NCBI GenBank assembly: GCA_002471225.1
Contig: DKPO01000031.1
Coordinates: 125,232 to 189,231, forward strand
Length of the DNA stretch: 64,000 nt
Origin: Porphyromonadaceae bacterium UBA7332
Lineage (GTDB): Bacteria; Bacteroidota; Bacteroidia; Bacteroidales; UBA7332
Reading direction: 5' to 3'
Shown here: one piece after another, positions 16,764-23,788 of the stretch
Numbering within the stretch: the first letter of the stretch is position 1
Layout of the letters: each line of letters starts with the position of its first letter
The notes under the pieces: generated by a model
What the model was told of the DNA's origin: nothing
Seen by the model: the letters and a program-made list of their open reading frames with translations, nothing else
The model's database searches: none
Position numbers and translations under genes: made by a program

Positions 16764-16943
16764 TCATTTGCTTTTTCTCATGAGACTATAGAATCCTATG
16801 GTCGAACCACAAATCAGAAAATACAGAACAGTATTTTTACTTCCGTTATTGTCTATAATGTTACTTATCAATACAGGTATTAATAGACATAAACTAACCA
16901 CATATAGTAGTATAATTGTTTTCTTGTTTATTTTTTGTTTCAT
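16764..16943 (-). CDS. Small two-segment membrane protein, unknown
   Basis: About 59 residues from the ATG ending at 16943 (an alternative ATG ends at 16949). Two hydrophobic stretches, TIILLYVVSLCLLIPVLI and TVLYFLICGSTIGFYSL, are separated by a short polar loop, with positive residues at both ends. No family is recognised. A perfect -7 box (TAAATTTG on the minus strand) lies about 60 nt upstream, which supports expression. It could also be spurious. Confidence 0.45.
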   Translation of the reverse strand: MKQKINKKTIILLYVVSLCLLIPVLISNIIDNNGSKNTVLYFLICGSTIGFYSLMRKSK

Positions 16944-17007
16944 GAGCATCAGCTTTAGGATACAAGCGTAAATATAAAAGAGAATTAATTTGGTTTCATC
17001 TATTGGG

Positions 17008-17015
17008 CAAATTTA
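17008..17015 (-). promoter_or_regulatory. -7 box upstream of the small membrane protein
   Basis: TAAATTTG on the minus strand fits TAnnTTTG and is placed to transcribe the 59-residue membrane protein gene. Confidence 0.4.
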
Positions 17016-17194
17016 TAATAATGAATTGTTAAAATACCAGGTTCTTTTCATGTTATAGAGCATTTATCTCATTATTTAGCCTTTAAGATAGGCTCCTGTA
17101 CTATTACCTTCCTTTTTTGTGACTATATCTAATTTGCAGTACAGTAGATATATTTTTTCTTATAGTCCGATTAATTATTTTGCAACTGAGAATA

Positions 17195-17275
17195 AAAAGT
17201 GCGGTGTACGTCGCACTGAATTGCGAAGTAGGTCGCACAAAAGTGCGAAGTACACCGCATTTTTGTGCGACCTAC
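17195..17275. repeat. Two interleaved inverted repeats (mutually exclusive hairpins)
   Basis: Hairpin A pairs 17195-17217 with 17242-17264 (23 bp with one mismatch and one G-T pair); a small TGCGA/TCGCA hairpin sits in its loop. Hairpin B pairs GTAGGTCGCACAAAA (17228-17242) perfectly with 17261-17275. The arms overlap, so only one can form at a time. Confidence 0.85.
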
Positions 17276-17483
17276 AGTTAACAAATAATTACAAGCGCAT
17301 GAACTATTAAATATCCTTTGAAATAACTTAGTAGTCAGTTGTTTACATATTATTTATACTCAAAAGAATCAGGATTATACGTTACATTAAATTCGTATCG
17401 GGCAGTTAGCTGAGAATTGTATATAAAAAAGGGATTGGTTGAATGACTGTACTTTTCTTATGGTGCCAATACAAATTGTTCAA

Positions 17484-17579
17484 TCGACACCAATCAGCAC
17501 TAAAAAATGTGTTTGCATTATATTGCATATCAGTCTTTTATAGGGATTGGTGCTGATAGTGTCGATAGTGTTGATTGAA
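17484..17579. repeat. Imperfect inverted repeat around an AT-rich centre
   Basis: TCGACACCAATCAGCAC (17484-17500) faces GTGCTGATAGTGTCGA (17550-17565), complementary apart from a short gap. A second copy of the outer arm, GTGTTGATTGAA (17568-17579), matches TTCAATCGACAC upstream with one change. Confidence 0.6.
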
Positions 17580-17612
17580 AATCAAACTTTGGGAGTGATT
17601 TTTATTAACGGC

Positions 17613-17648
17613 AACGGAGTGACATCCATAAAGGAATGCCACTCCGTT
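17613..17648 (-). terminator. Terminator downstream of the beta-propeller lipoprotein
   Basis: AACGGAGTG (17613-17621) pairs with CACTCCGTT (17640-17648), with an inner CATCC/GGAATG pairing. It is the same hairpin type as the one at 19064-19103. Confidence 0.7.
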
Positions 17649-17725
17649 TTTTCTTAGCGTTTTTCTAAGCAGATAAAACAAACTCTTCAAATTTGATATA
17701 ACTGATAATCACTTAACTTATCGCA

Positions 17726-18904
17726 TTAGCTTTTAGTCTGTGCTTTTACCAGGATTACTATAGGGTTATCTTCTTCTGTCATCTGTTGTGTTTTTTCCCA
17801 TAGCTGTTTATGGAAGTCGTTTTTATAAGCAGAGAATGTTGTTGATTTGTATTCCTTATATGTACACCATTCGTCTGCGGAACTGTGGAATATAAAATAG
17901 CCATCCCTGAAATATCCGTGTGGAGTATTGGCGGAAAGGTATGAGAAATCGTCCCAGTCTTTAATGCTACATCGATCGAATAGACCAATCTGTTTGTTGG
18001 TTGCCATATCATAGACGATATGATTAGTTCCGAAGTTAATGAACAAGATATTATTTAGTACGTCTATGCTTTTCATGCCTAAGACGGCATTATTCTTTAT
18101 TTTATACATCAGAGCTTCTCTCCCATTTCCATTCTTAATTTCATCAGGGACGGTTCTTCCTTTTAGTTTGATATTATAAATCGGTCTGACACCTGTTTTC
18201 TTATCATATTGAAAGATCGTATCTTTTGAAATTAAGTGAAAATATAATTTATTATTAGCTATGACTCCTTGCTTATCTACACCCCATCCTCTGTTTATTG
18301 GTTTGTCTTCAAATGGAAAATAGGATTTTGTTTCGTTCTTGTTTATTATATACATATGATTGCATCCTATTTCATTTTTGACAAATTCGGACATGCATAC
18401 ATATTGGCCATCTATAGGATATATATTTAAGGCCGGGACAGGGAAGTTATCATACGTTTTTATGAATTTATTGTCAAAATCATAATAACTTATCTTCTGA
18501 GTGTAGAAATTAAAGAATCCGATCCTGTCTTCTTCAACTAATATAGCATTAATAAAATTCGGATGATAGTCCTTCGGTCCTTCACCTATGCTTCCCAGCT
18601 TATTAAGGAACTTGCCTTGGCGATTGAATGCATAAGCAAGATTGCTGTTATTGTCAACAATAATGATTTTATTTCCTCTTATATATACATCTGATATTGT
18701 ACCTACGATTGCCTTAGAATGGCTCTCAAGCGGAATTATTTCGAATTTAGTTGTATCAATTAAAGGTGTCAAATCAAAGGTTTTCGAAGATTCATCATAT
18801 GTGTTGTAGGTTATATCTCTGATTAAGGGCTCCTCTTCTTTCTGTTGAACGGAACAAGATATCAGGAAATTTGTCATTAAAAGACATAAGATTTGTGTTT
18901 TCAT
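17726..18904 (-). CDS. 6-bladed beta-propeller lipoprotein
   Basis: 392 residues with a lipoprotein signal (LLMTNFLISCS, lipobox cysteine at residue 17). The rest consists of repeating beta-strand blocks typical of the Bacteroidota 6-bladed beta-propeller lipoproteins: ISDVYIRGNKIIIVD, then LAYAFNRQGKFLNKLGS and GEGPKDY, the characteristic GxGPxEY-like turn. The function is unknown; these proteins are thought to sit at the outer membrane or periplasm. A related gene lies at 59071-60168. It is monocistronic, with its own -7 box and terminator. Confidence 0.85.
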   Translation of the reverse strand: MKTQILCLLMTNFLISCSVQQKEEEPLIRDITYNTYDESSKTFDLTPLIDTTKFEIIPLESHSKAIVGTISDVYIRGNKIIIVDNNSNLAYAFNRQGKFLNKLGSIGEGPKDYHPNFINAILVEEDRIGFFNFYTQKISYYDFDNKFIKTYDNFPVPALNIYPIDGQYVCMSEFVKNEIGCNHMYIINKNETKSYFPFEDKPINRGWGVDKQGVIANNKLYFHLISKDTIFQYDKKTGVRPIYNIKLKGRTVPDEIKNGNGREALMYKIKNNAVLGMKSIDVLNNILFINFGTNHIVYDMATNKQIGLFDRCSIKDWDDFSYLSANTPHGYFRDGYFIFHSSADEWCTYKEYKSTTFSAYKNDFHKQLWEKTQQMTEEDNPIVILVKAQTKS

Positions 18905-18995
18905 ATATTTGAAATAAGGTGTTTTCGGTGAATAATATTCAAATTTAAAATAATGGTCAGAGAATTGAGATTACTCTGATTATATATTTACTGGA

Positions 18996-19003
18996 CAAAA
19001 GTA
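18996..19003 (-). promoter_or_regulatory. -7 box of the beta-propeller lipoprotein
   Basis: TACTTTTG on the minus strand fits TAnnTTTG, giving a leader of roughly 85-90 nt before the start codon at 18904. Confidence 0.5.
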
Positions 19004-19063
19004 TAACAATCAGCTATTTATTTAAGGTTTTTAAATGTGTTATAAAGCATTTATATATAAACG

Positions 19064-19103
19064 AAAACGGAATGACACCCATGAAGGGATGCCACTCCGT
19101 TTT
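19064..19103 (-). terminator. Terminator downstream of xpt
   Basis: AAAACGGAATG (19064-19074) pairs with CACTCCGTTTT (19093-19103) with one A-C mismatch and an inner CACCC/GGGATG stem. On the minus strand it ends in TTTT. It closely resembles the hairpin at 17613-17648. Confidence 0.75.
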
Positions 19104-19125
19104 GTGATTGTTCCGAAGAGTCGGA

Positions 19126-19695
19126 TTATTCTTTGAATTTGATTGTGCAATTATCTAAAGAATCGATTTGTGCCAATGATTCAACTTTGATGTTTTTGTC
19201 ACGAAGAATCTGGCCACCTTCCTGAAAGCTTTTTTCGATAACGAATCCCATTCCAATCAGGTTTGCACCTGCTTTTTCAATAAGATCAAGAATTCCTAAA
19301 GCTGCATTTCCGTTTGCAAGGAAATCGTCAATGAATACGACGTTATCTTTTGGTGTCAGATAATCATTGCTGATGCAAACTGTATAATCGCGATCTTTGG
19401 TAAAAGAGTGAACAGTTGTAGTCAACATGTTCTCCATTGTTTTTGGTGATTTCTTTTTAACAAATACAACAGGAATCTCCAACAGATAACCCAACATAAT
19501 AGCCGGTGCAATACCACTTGCCTCAATTGTAATAATCTTGTTGACCGGATAAGTCGCAAATCTTTTTACGAATTCAACAGCAATGGATTTCATCAGGATC
19601 GGGTCCATCTGGTGATTGATAAAGCTGTCTACTTTAAGAATACCACCGTCAAAACATTTACCGTCTTGTTTGATACGTTTTTTTAATAGTTCCAT
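19126..19695 (-). CDS. xpt: Xanthine phosphoribosyltransferase
   Basis: 189 residues, the usual Xpt length. It converts xanthine and PRPP to XMP in purine salvage. The PRPP-binding motif is VVFIDDFLANGNAALG near residues 122-137. The N-terminal GGILKVDSFINHQMDP and IEASGIAPA blocks are typical. It lies 13 bp after the permease gene on the same strand, giving a xanthine uptake and salvage operon. No purine riboswitch is visible upstream. Confidence 0.95.
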   Translation of the reverse strand: MELLKKRIKQDGKCFDGGILKVDSFINHQMDPILMKSIAVEFVKRFATYPVNKIITIEASGIAPAIMLGYLLEIPVVFVKKKSPKTMENMLTTTVHSFTKDRDYTVCISNDYLTPKDNVVFIDDFLANGNAALGILDLIEKAGANLIGMGFVIEKSFQEGGQILRDKNIKVESLAQIDSLDNCTIKFKE

Positions 19696-19708
19696 AATGT
19701 ATACGCGA

Positions 19709-21034
19709 TTAGTCTTTTATGCGAATAAATAAGTTTGCAAGAATAGCTGTTACACCTCCTGCCGTGATGCCTGAAGCAAAAATATTTTTAATAGCTTGCG
19801 GAAAAGCATTGAGGATTTCGGGAACCAGTTCGACTCCCAGTCCGATTCCGAAGCTTAGAGCTATAATCAGAGTTTCTGCACGTCCGATAGGGTGCGATGT
19901 GATGATGCGTATTCCGGCAACGGCTACTGTGCCGAACATTAGCAGAGTCGCTCCACCCAAAACAGGTTGCGGCATAAGAGAAAACAATAACCCGATACTC
20001 GGGAACAGTCCGAGAATGATTAATGCCCCGGCAACATAGTAACCGACGTAACGACTGGCTACACCACTTAGCTGTATCACTCCGGTCGTTTGTGAGTAAA
20101 GGGAGTTGGGGAATGCATTGAAGATACCTGCTATCATTGAGTTTACACCTTCAGCAAATATTCCTGAAGAAACGCGTTTGTTGTAAACTTCTCCGGTTAT
20201 AGGTTCTTCAGATATGATACTATTACCCGTGATAGAGCCATAGGCTTCAACGGAAGTAATCAGGTAGATCAGCGCAAATGACAAAAATGAGGAAAGATCA
20301 AAGGAGATTCCATATTTAAGAGGCTGTGGAATAGTCAGCCAGGATGCATCTGTCAAACCTGTGAAATCAAGTGTACCTAAGAAGTAAGAAACAATATAGC
20401 CCGCAGCAAGCCCGATAAAAATGGAACTCATGCGCAGATATTTATTTTTACTTTTATTGAAAAGGACAATGAGGAAAAGAACGAGAGCTGCAACCCCTAT
20501 GTATTCATAGTTTCCGAAAGTACCATTGGCTAGAGCATCGTAACCGCCACCACAGGAGATCATCCCGACTTTGAGCAGGGTTAGTCCGATAAGCGATACG
20601 ACAATACCTGAGACTAATGGTGTGATTACTCTCTGAGCCAGATGCAAAATCCGACTGACAAACATTTCTATAGAACTTGCCGCAATTGTACAACCGAAGA
20701 TTAGTGGAAGACCGCCTAAAGATCCGGCAGCAATGATCGGTCCGATAAAAGTGAAACTGGCTCCCTGGACACTAAGTAGTCTGGCGCCAAGAGGTCCGAT
20801 GCGACGACACTGAATAAAAGTTGATATACCCGCGGCAAAAAGTGCCATTGAAACCAGAAAACCAGATGTCTGAATGTCAAGATTCAGCGCACCGGCTACG
20901 ATCAAAGGCGGTGTAATGATAGCCACAAAAACGGAGAGCAGGAGTTGAATGGCTACAAAGATGGCATCTTTAAATGGTAGCTTATCCTCTACTCGATAAA
21001 TCAATTGATTTGACTCAGTCGTTGGGTTTCCCAT
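19709..21034 (-). CDS. Nucleobase:cation symporter-2 family permease (xanthine/uracil type)
   Basis: 441 residues with about 12-14 hydrophobic segments, the NCS2 architecture. Recognisable motifs are SVQGASFTFIGPI near residue 90, ITSVEAYGSITG (with the substrate-contacting Glu) near 262-273 and FNAFPNSLYSQTTGVIQLSG near 305-325, which matches the NAT signature region. Cotranscription with xpt indicates xanthine, possibly uric acid, as the substrate. This is inferred from context because uracil and xanthine carriers share the fold. Confidence 0.93.
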   Translation of the reverse strand: MGNPTTESNQLIYRVEDKLPFKDAIFVAIQLLLSVFVAIITPPLIVAGALNLDIQTSGFLVSMALFAAGISTFIQCRRIGPLGARLLSVQGASFTFIGPIIAAGSLGGLPLIFGCTIAASSIEMFVSRILHLAQRVITPLVSGIVVSLIGLTLLKVGMISCGGGYDALANGTFGNYEYIGVAALVLFLIVLFNKSKNKYLRMSSIFIGLAAGYIVSYFLGTLDFTGLTDASWLTIPQPLKYGISFDLSSFLSFALIYLITSVEAYGSITGNSIISEEPITGEVYNKRVSSGIFAEGVNSMIAGIFNAFPNSLYSQTTGVIQLSGVASRYVGYYVAGALIILGLFPSIGLLFSLMPQPVLGGATLLMFGTVAVAGIRIITSHPIGRAETLIIALSFGIGLGVELVPEILNAFPQAIKNIFASGITAGGVTAILANLFIRIKD

Positions 21035-21057
21035 CGGTAAATTTTGAAAAATTTCGG

Positions 21058-21065
21058 CAAAGGTA
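21058..21065 (-). promoter_or_regulatory. -7 box of the permease-xpt operon
   Basis: TACCTTTG on the minus strand, about 24 nt upstream of the permease start. The leader would be short, which fits the absence of a riboswitch. Confidence 0.55.
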
Positions 21066-21126
21066 ATGATTTAATGAAATGTGTGGAGTCAAAAAATCAT
21101 CACTAAATAAAAGAATCGCTAAAAGA

Positions 21127-21843
21127 TCATTTGGTTTGAAAGTATGAGTCGGGAATATTATTCCGTATTAATGCTTTCTTGATCTCCATTGAAAAATTAC
21201 GTCCCTTTTTAAAATCTGTAACAATCATTTTATGGGGTGCATAAACGTTCTGGAACATCCGGTAATTGTCGAAACGGAGTAAGTAGTCGGATACTTCACC
21301 TGTTTTTTTATCCGTATATCTGGATCGGACTTGTGTTACGAGACCCGAGTTTTTTGCTACATATAAACGGTGATTCTCATTGTAAGAGGTATATTGAACG
21401 ATCCAGTTCGGAACATGATTGATTAAAGTATCTCCGGCCAAATGAGAATTTAGTTTTTTGTCTTTCCATTCGGCGAAATTCAGAATAGGGTTATTGTCTT
21501 CATGGGGTATTTGTTGTTTCTTCCAGAAACCAAGGATTTTCATCCAGAATATTTCGTCCTGACGGACAAAATCAAATTTGAATCCAAACAGATTTACTTC
21601 GCCGCGGAAAATATTCATACCATTTGTAATCACGTGGAGAGGAAAGTCTTTTCCCTTATAGTTCATGACTACATCCACATCAATTTTATTTTGCTTTATC
21701 ACGCCTTCTAATTCCGCGAATCGCGTAATTTCGAAGAATTTATCTTCCAGTTGTTGCGGAGTAGGTTTCGGAGATTGAGCAAAAGTGTGAAATAAGTTTA
21801 TTGTAAATAAAAATAGGATAAGGATTATGCGGTCTATTTTCAT
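21127..21843 (-). CDS. Secreted or periplasmic protein of unknown function
   Basis: 238 residues with a signal peptide (ILILFLFTINLFHTFAQ). The rest is beta-rich, with alternating hydrophobic strands such as FPLHVITNGMNIFRGEVNLFG and YTSYNENHRLYVAKNSGLV (each quoted within 20 residues), somewhat like the LolA/outer-membrane lipoprotein-sorting fold. I do not recognise a named family. It is divergent from the OmpA lipoprotein gene, with a long inverted repeat between them. Confidence 0.7.
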   Translation of the reverse strand: MKIDRIILILFLFTINLFHTFAQSPKPTPQQLEDKFFEITRFAELEGVIKQNKIDVDVVMNYKGKDFPLHVITNGMNIFRGEVNLFGFKFDFVRQDEIFWMKILGFWKKQQIPHEDNNPILNFAEWKDKKLNSHLAGDTLINHVPNWIVQYTSYNENHRLYVAKNSGLVTQVRSRYTDKKTGEVSDYLLRFDNYRMFQNVYAPHKMIVTDFKKGRNFSMEIKKALIRNNIPDSYFQTK

Positions 21844-21935
21844 ATAAATATTATATAAAGATTAACGTAGTAGTCAATAGGTTAAACATGTATTATTGCG
21901 AAACAAAAGTAATAGATTATATGTTAATTCAATAC

Positions 21936-21975
21936 ATTTCTTTGATCTTAACGTTCGTTCGAAGATCAAAGAAAT
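21936..21975. repeat. 14-bp perfect inverted repeat over the OmpA-lipoprotein promoter
   Basis: ATTTCTTTGATCTT (21936-21949) and AAGATCAAAGAAAT (21962-21975) flank a 12-nt centre. The right arm ends 3 nt before the -7 box at 21979, so the repeat spans the -33 region. It is a candidate operator or a transcript-blocking hairpin. Confidence 0.7.
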
Positions 21976-21978
21976 ATA

Positions 21979-21986
21979 TAACTTTG
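21979..21986 (+). promoter_or_regulatory. -7 box of the OmpA-family lipoprotein gene
   Basis: TAACTTTG matches TAnnTTTG, about 42 nt upstream of the start codon. Confidence 0.65.
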
Positions 21987-22027
21987 TAGAAACAAACTAA
22001 ACTAATAACCGAATAAATTAAACAATT

Positions 22028-22720
22028 ATGAAAAAGAAGAACCTTTTTTACTCGCTTTTTTTAAGCTCAGCATTGATTTTTAGTTCATGTAATATGAACA
22101 ATACAGCTAAAGGCGGTCTTATCGGTGGTGGCGGTGGAGCCGGCTTAGGTGCAGGTATCGGTGCATTAATCGGTGGTGGTAAAGGTGCAGGTATCGGAGC
22201 AGCTATTGGTGGTGTTGTAGGTACAACAGCCGGTATTCTGATTGGTAAAAAAATGGACAAACAGAAGAAAGAACTTGAAGAACAAATCAAGAATGCACAA
22301 ATCGAAGAGGTTACTGATGCAAATGGTTTGAAAGCGATTAAAGTGACATTTAATAGCGGTATTTTGTTTGCTACAGGTAAAAGTAACCTTAGCCAGACAG
22401 CTAAATCTGAATTATCAGAATTTGCATCTTCATTGGTTAATAACCCGGGAACAGATGTATCTATTTTAGGTTATACAGATAATACAGGTAGCTTGGCTGT
22501 AAACGAAAAATTATCTTTGGAAAGAGCTCAATCAGTAGGAAACTACCTTATTAACAGTGGTGTTTCTTCTAACCGTATTACTACTAAAGGTATGGCTTGG
22601 AATGATCCGGTGGCTAGTAATGCAACACCTGAAGGTCGTGCTCAAAACCGTCGAGTAGAAATCTACATTACAGCTGACCAACAAATGATCAAAAATGCTG
22701 AATCAGGTAATTTGCACTAA
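22028..22720 (+). CDS. OmpA-family lipoprotein with glycine-zipper segment
   Basis: 230 residues. A lipoprotein signal (LFLSSALIFSSCN, cysteine at 21) leads to a glycine-zipper region at about 30-75 with repeated GAGIGA-type steps, which probably inserts in the outer membrane. A charged linker and then an OmpA-like peptidoglycan-binding domain follow: FNSGILFATGKSNLS, ILGYTDNTGS, LSLERAQSVGNYL and the final PEGRAQNRRVEIYI. This places it as a cell-wall tether, similar to YiaD-type proteins. It is monocistronic, with a strong terminator and a palindromic promoter region that hints at regulation. Confidence 0.93.
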   Translation: MKKKNLFYSLFLSSALIFSSCNMNNTAKGGLIGGGGGAGLGAGIGALIGGGKGAGIGAAIGGVVGTTAGILIGKKMDKQKKELEEQIKNAQIEEVTDANGLKAIKVTFNSGILFATGKSNLSQTAKSELSEFASSLVNNPGTDVSILGYTDNTGSLAVNEKLSLERAQSVGNYLINSGVSSNRITTKGMAWNDPVASNATPEGRAQNRRVEIYITADQQMIKNAESGNLH

Positions 22721-22740
22721 TTCAGAATGAATAATAAACG

Positions 22741-22777
22741 AAAAGGGGGTATTCAAGTGAATACCCCCTTTTTTTAT
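22741..22777 (+). terminator. Intrinsic terminator shared by the OmpA lipoprotein and cvfB ends
   Basis: AAAAGGGGGTATTC (22741-22754) pairs perfectly with GAATACCCCCTTTT (22759-22772), followed by more T. The minus-strand cvfB gene ends at its edge, so it may serve both directions. Confidence 0.9.
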
Positions 22778-23613
22778 TTTTGAGCACGGAAGATTCCGTT
22801 TTCTTTAATCTCGATCATACGTTTTTTGTATAATGCGCCAATGGCTTTTTTGAAAGCCTTTTTGCTGCAAGCAAAATATTCTTCAATTTTATCAGCAGGG
22901 GATTTATCAGACAAAGGCAAAAATCCGTCATTCTCATCAAGAGCTTCAAGAATTGATTCTGAAAGCGGATCAATACGTTGCTCATATCCCAGAGGTTGCA
23001 ATGATATATCTATTTTCTGATCATCACGTACGTACTTGACATAAGCCGTGAGCGTATCACCTACACGTACATCGCAGAATATTTCGTTGAAATAAATCAT
23101 ACCGCTGAATTTATTGTCAACAATAACTTTAAAACCAAGATCTGTACGTTGATAGACCATTACAGAAACTTCCTGATTTACTTCGTACTCAGGTAAAACA
23201 TTGTCCAGAAACTTCTCGATTTTAGCAGAAGCCACAATACGCTGAGATTCCTGATCCAGATAAACATATACCGTGTACGAACGATCCTCCATCATCTTTG
23301 TTTTCTGTTCGCGGAAAGGAACTAATAAATCTTTCATTAATCCCCAATCCATGAAAGCTCCGATACGGTTTGTTGAGTTGACGCTTAGAAAAGCGAATTC
23401 ACCAACCTGAGCGAAAGGTATTTCCGTTGTGGCAATAAGTCTGTCTTCGGAATCTTTGTATATGAAAACTTCTACTGACTCGCCAATTTGTAACCCTTCA
23501 GGGATATAGCGTACAGGAAGAAGTATTTCACCTAATTCTTTACCATCTAAATACATTCCGAAATCCAATTCTTTCAGGACTTCAAGTGTATTAAACTTAC
23601 CTATTTGAACCAT
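22774..23613 (-). CDS. cvfB: CvfB-like S1-domain RNA/DNA-binding protein
   Basis: 279 residues. It resembles the CvfB/YitL family: three S1-type OB folds (about residues 1-65, 70-140 and 145-210) followed by a C-terminal winged helix (residues 225-279, ending KKAFKKAIGALYKKRMI). Marker segments are VGEFAFLSVNSTNRIGAFMD (20 residues) and LPFREQ-like LLVPFREQKTKM. CvfB binds RNA and affects virulence-gene expression in staphylococci; the role here is unknown. It is convergent with the OmpA lipoprotein gene. Confidence 0.88.
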   Translation of the reverse strand: MVQIGKFNTLEVLKELDFGMYLDGKELGEILLPVRYIPEGLQIGESVEVFIYKDSEDRLIATTEIPFAQVGEFAFLSVNSTNRIGAFMDWGLMKDLLVPFREQKTKMMEDRSYTVYVYLDQESQRIVASAKIEKFLDNVLPEYEVNQEVSVMVYQRTDLGFKVIVDNKFSGMIYFNEIFCDVRVGDTLTAYVKYVRDDQKIDISLQPLGYEQRIDPLSESILEALDENDGFLPLSDKSPADKIEEYFACSKKAFKKAIGALYKKRMIEIKENGIFRAQK

Positions 23614-23729
23614 TATTTATAATATATAGTGTGAAACGTTCATTTGTAACATAAACAAATGAGTTGCACAAAGTTAGTGTATTTTTTTGCATTTTCTTCA
23701 GCTAAAACACATAATGAACATTGAAAAGA

Positions 23730-23759
23730 TTGTCTGTCATGATTAAATAACTATTTTTG
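23730..23759 (+). promoter_or_regulatory. Promoter of the SGNH gene (-33 TTG, 19-nt spacer, -7 box)
   Basis: TTG (23730-23732), a 19-nt spacer and TATTTTTG (23752-23759). The upstream in-frame GTG at 23759 lies in this box, so translation should start at the ATG at 23789. Confidence 0.6.
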
Positions 23760-23788
23760 TGCAAACAGAAATAAAATTAATATTCACC

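Larger units (their letters stand above)
17016..17725. other. Intergenic region with several inverted repeats and no convincing gene
   Basis: About 700 nt. It holds the interleaved GTGCG-type inverted repeats at 17195-17275, an imperfect inverted repeat at 17484-17579 and a terminator at 17613-17648. A 63-codon open frame over the first repeat block is explained by the repeat itself. The remainder is AT-rich and featureless. Confidence 0.6.

Noticed and set aside
16478..16783. 101-codon gene across the tRNA-Leu
   Set aside because: It overlaps the tRNA and its terminator completely; the tRNA structure explains the sequence.
17119..17310. 63-codon plus-strand gene
   Set aside because: It spans the interleaved palindromes, and its composition follows the repeat arms rather than codon use.
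21035..21126. Purine riboswitch upstream of the xanthine permease
   Set aside because: The conserved three-way-junction blocks are absent, and the -7 box sits only about 24 nt from the start codon.
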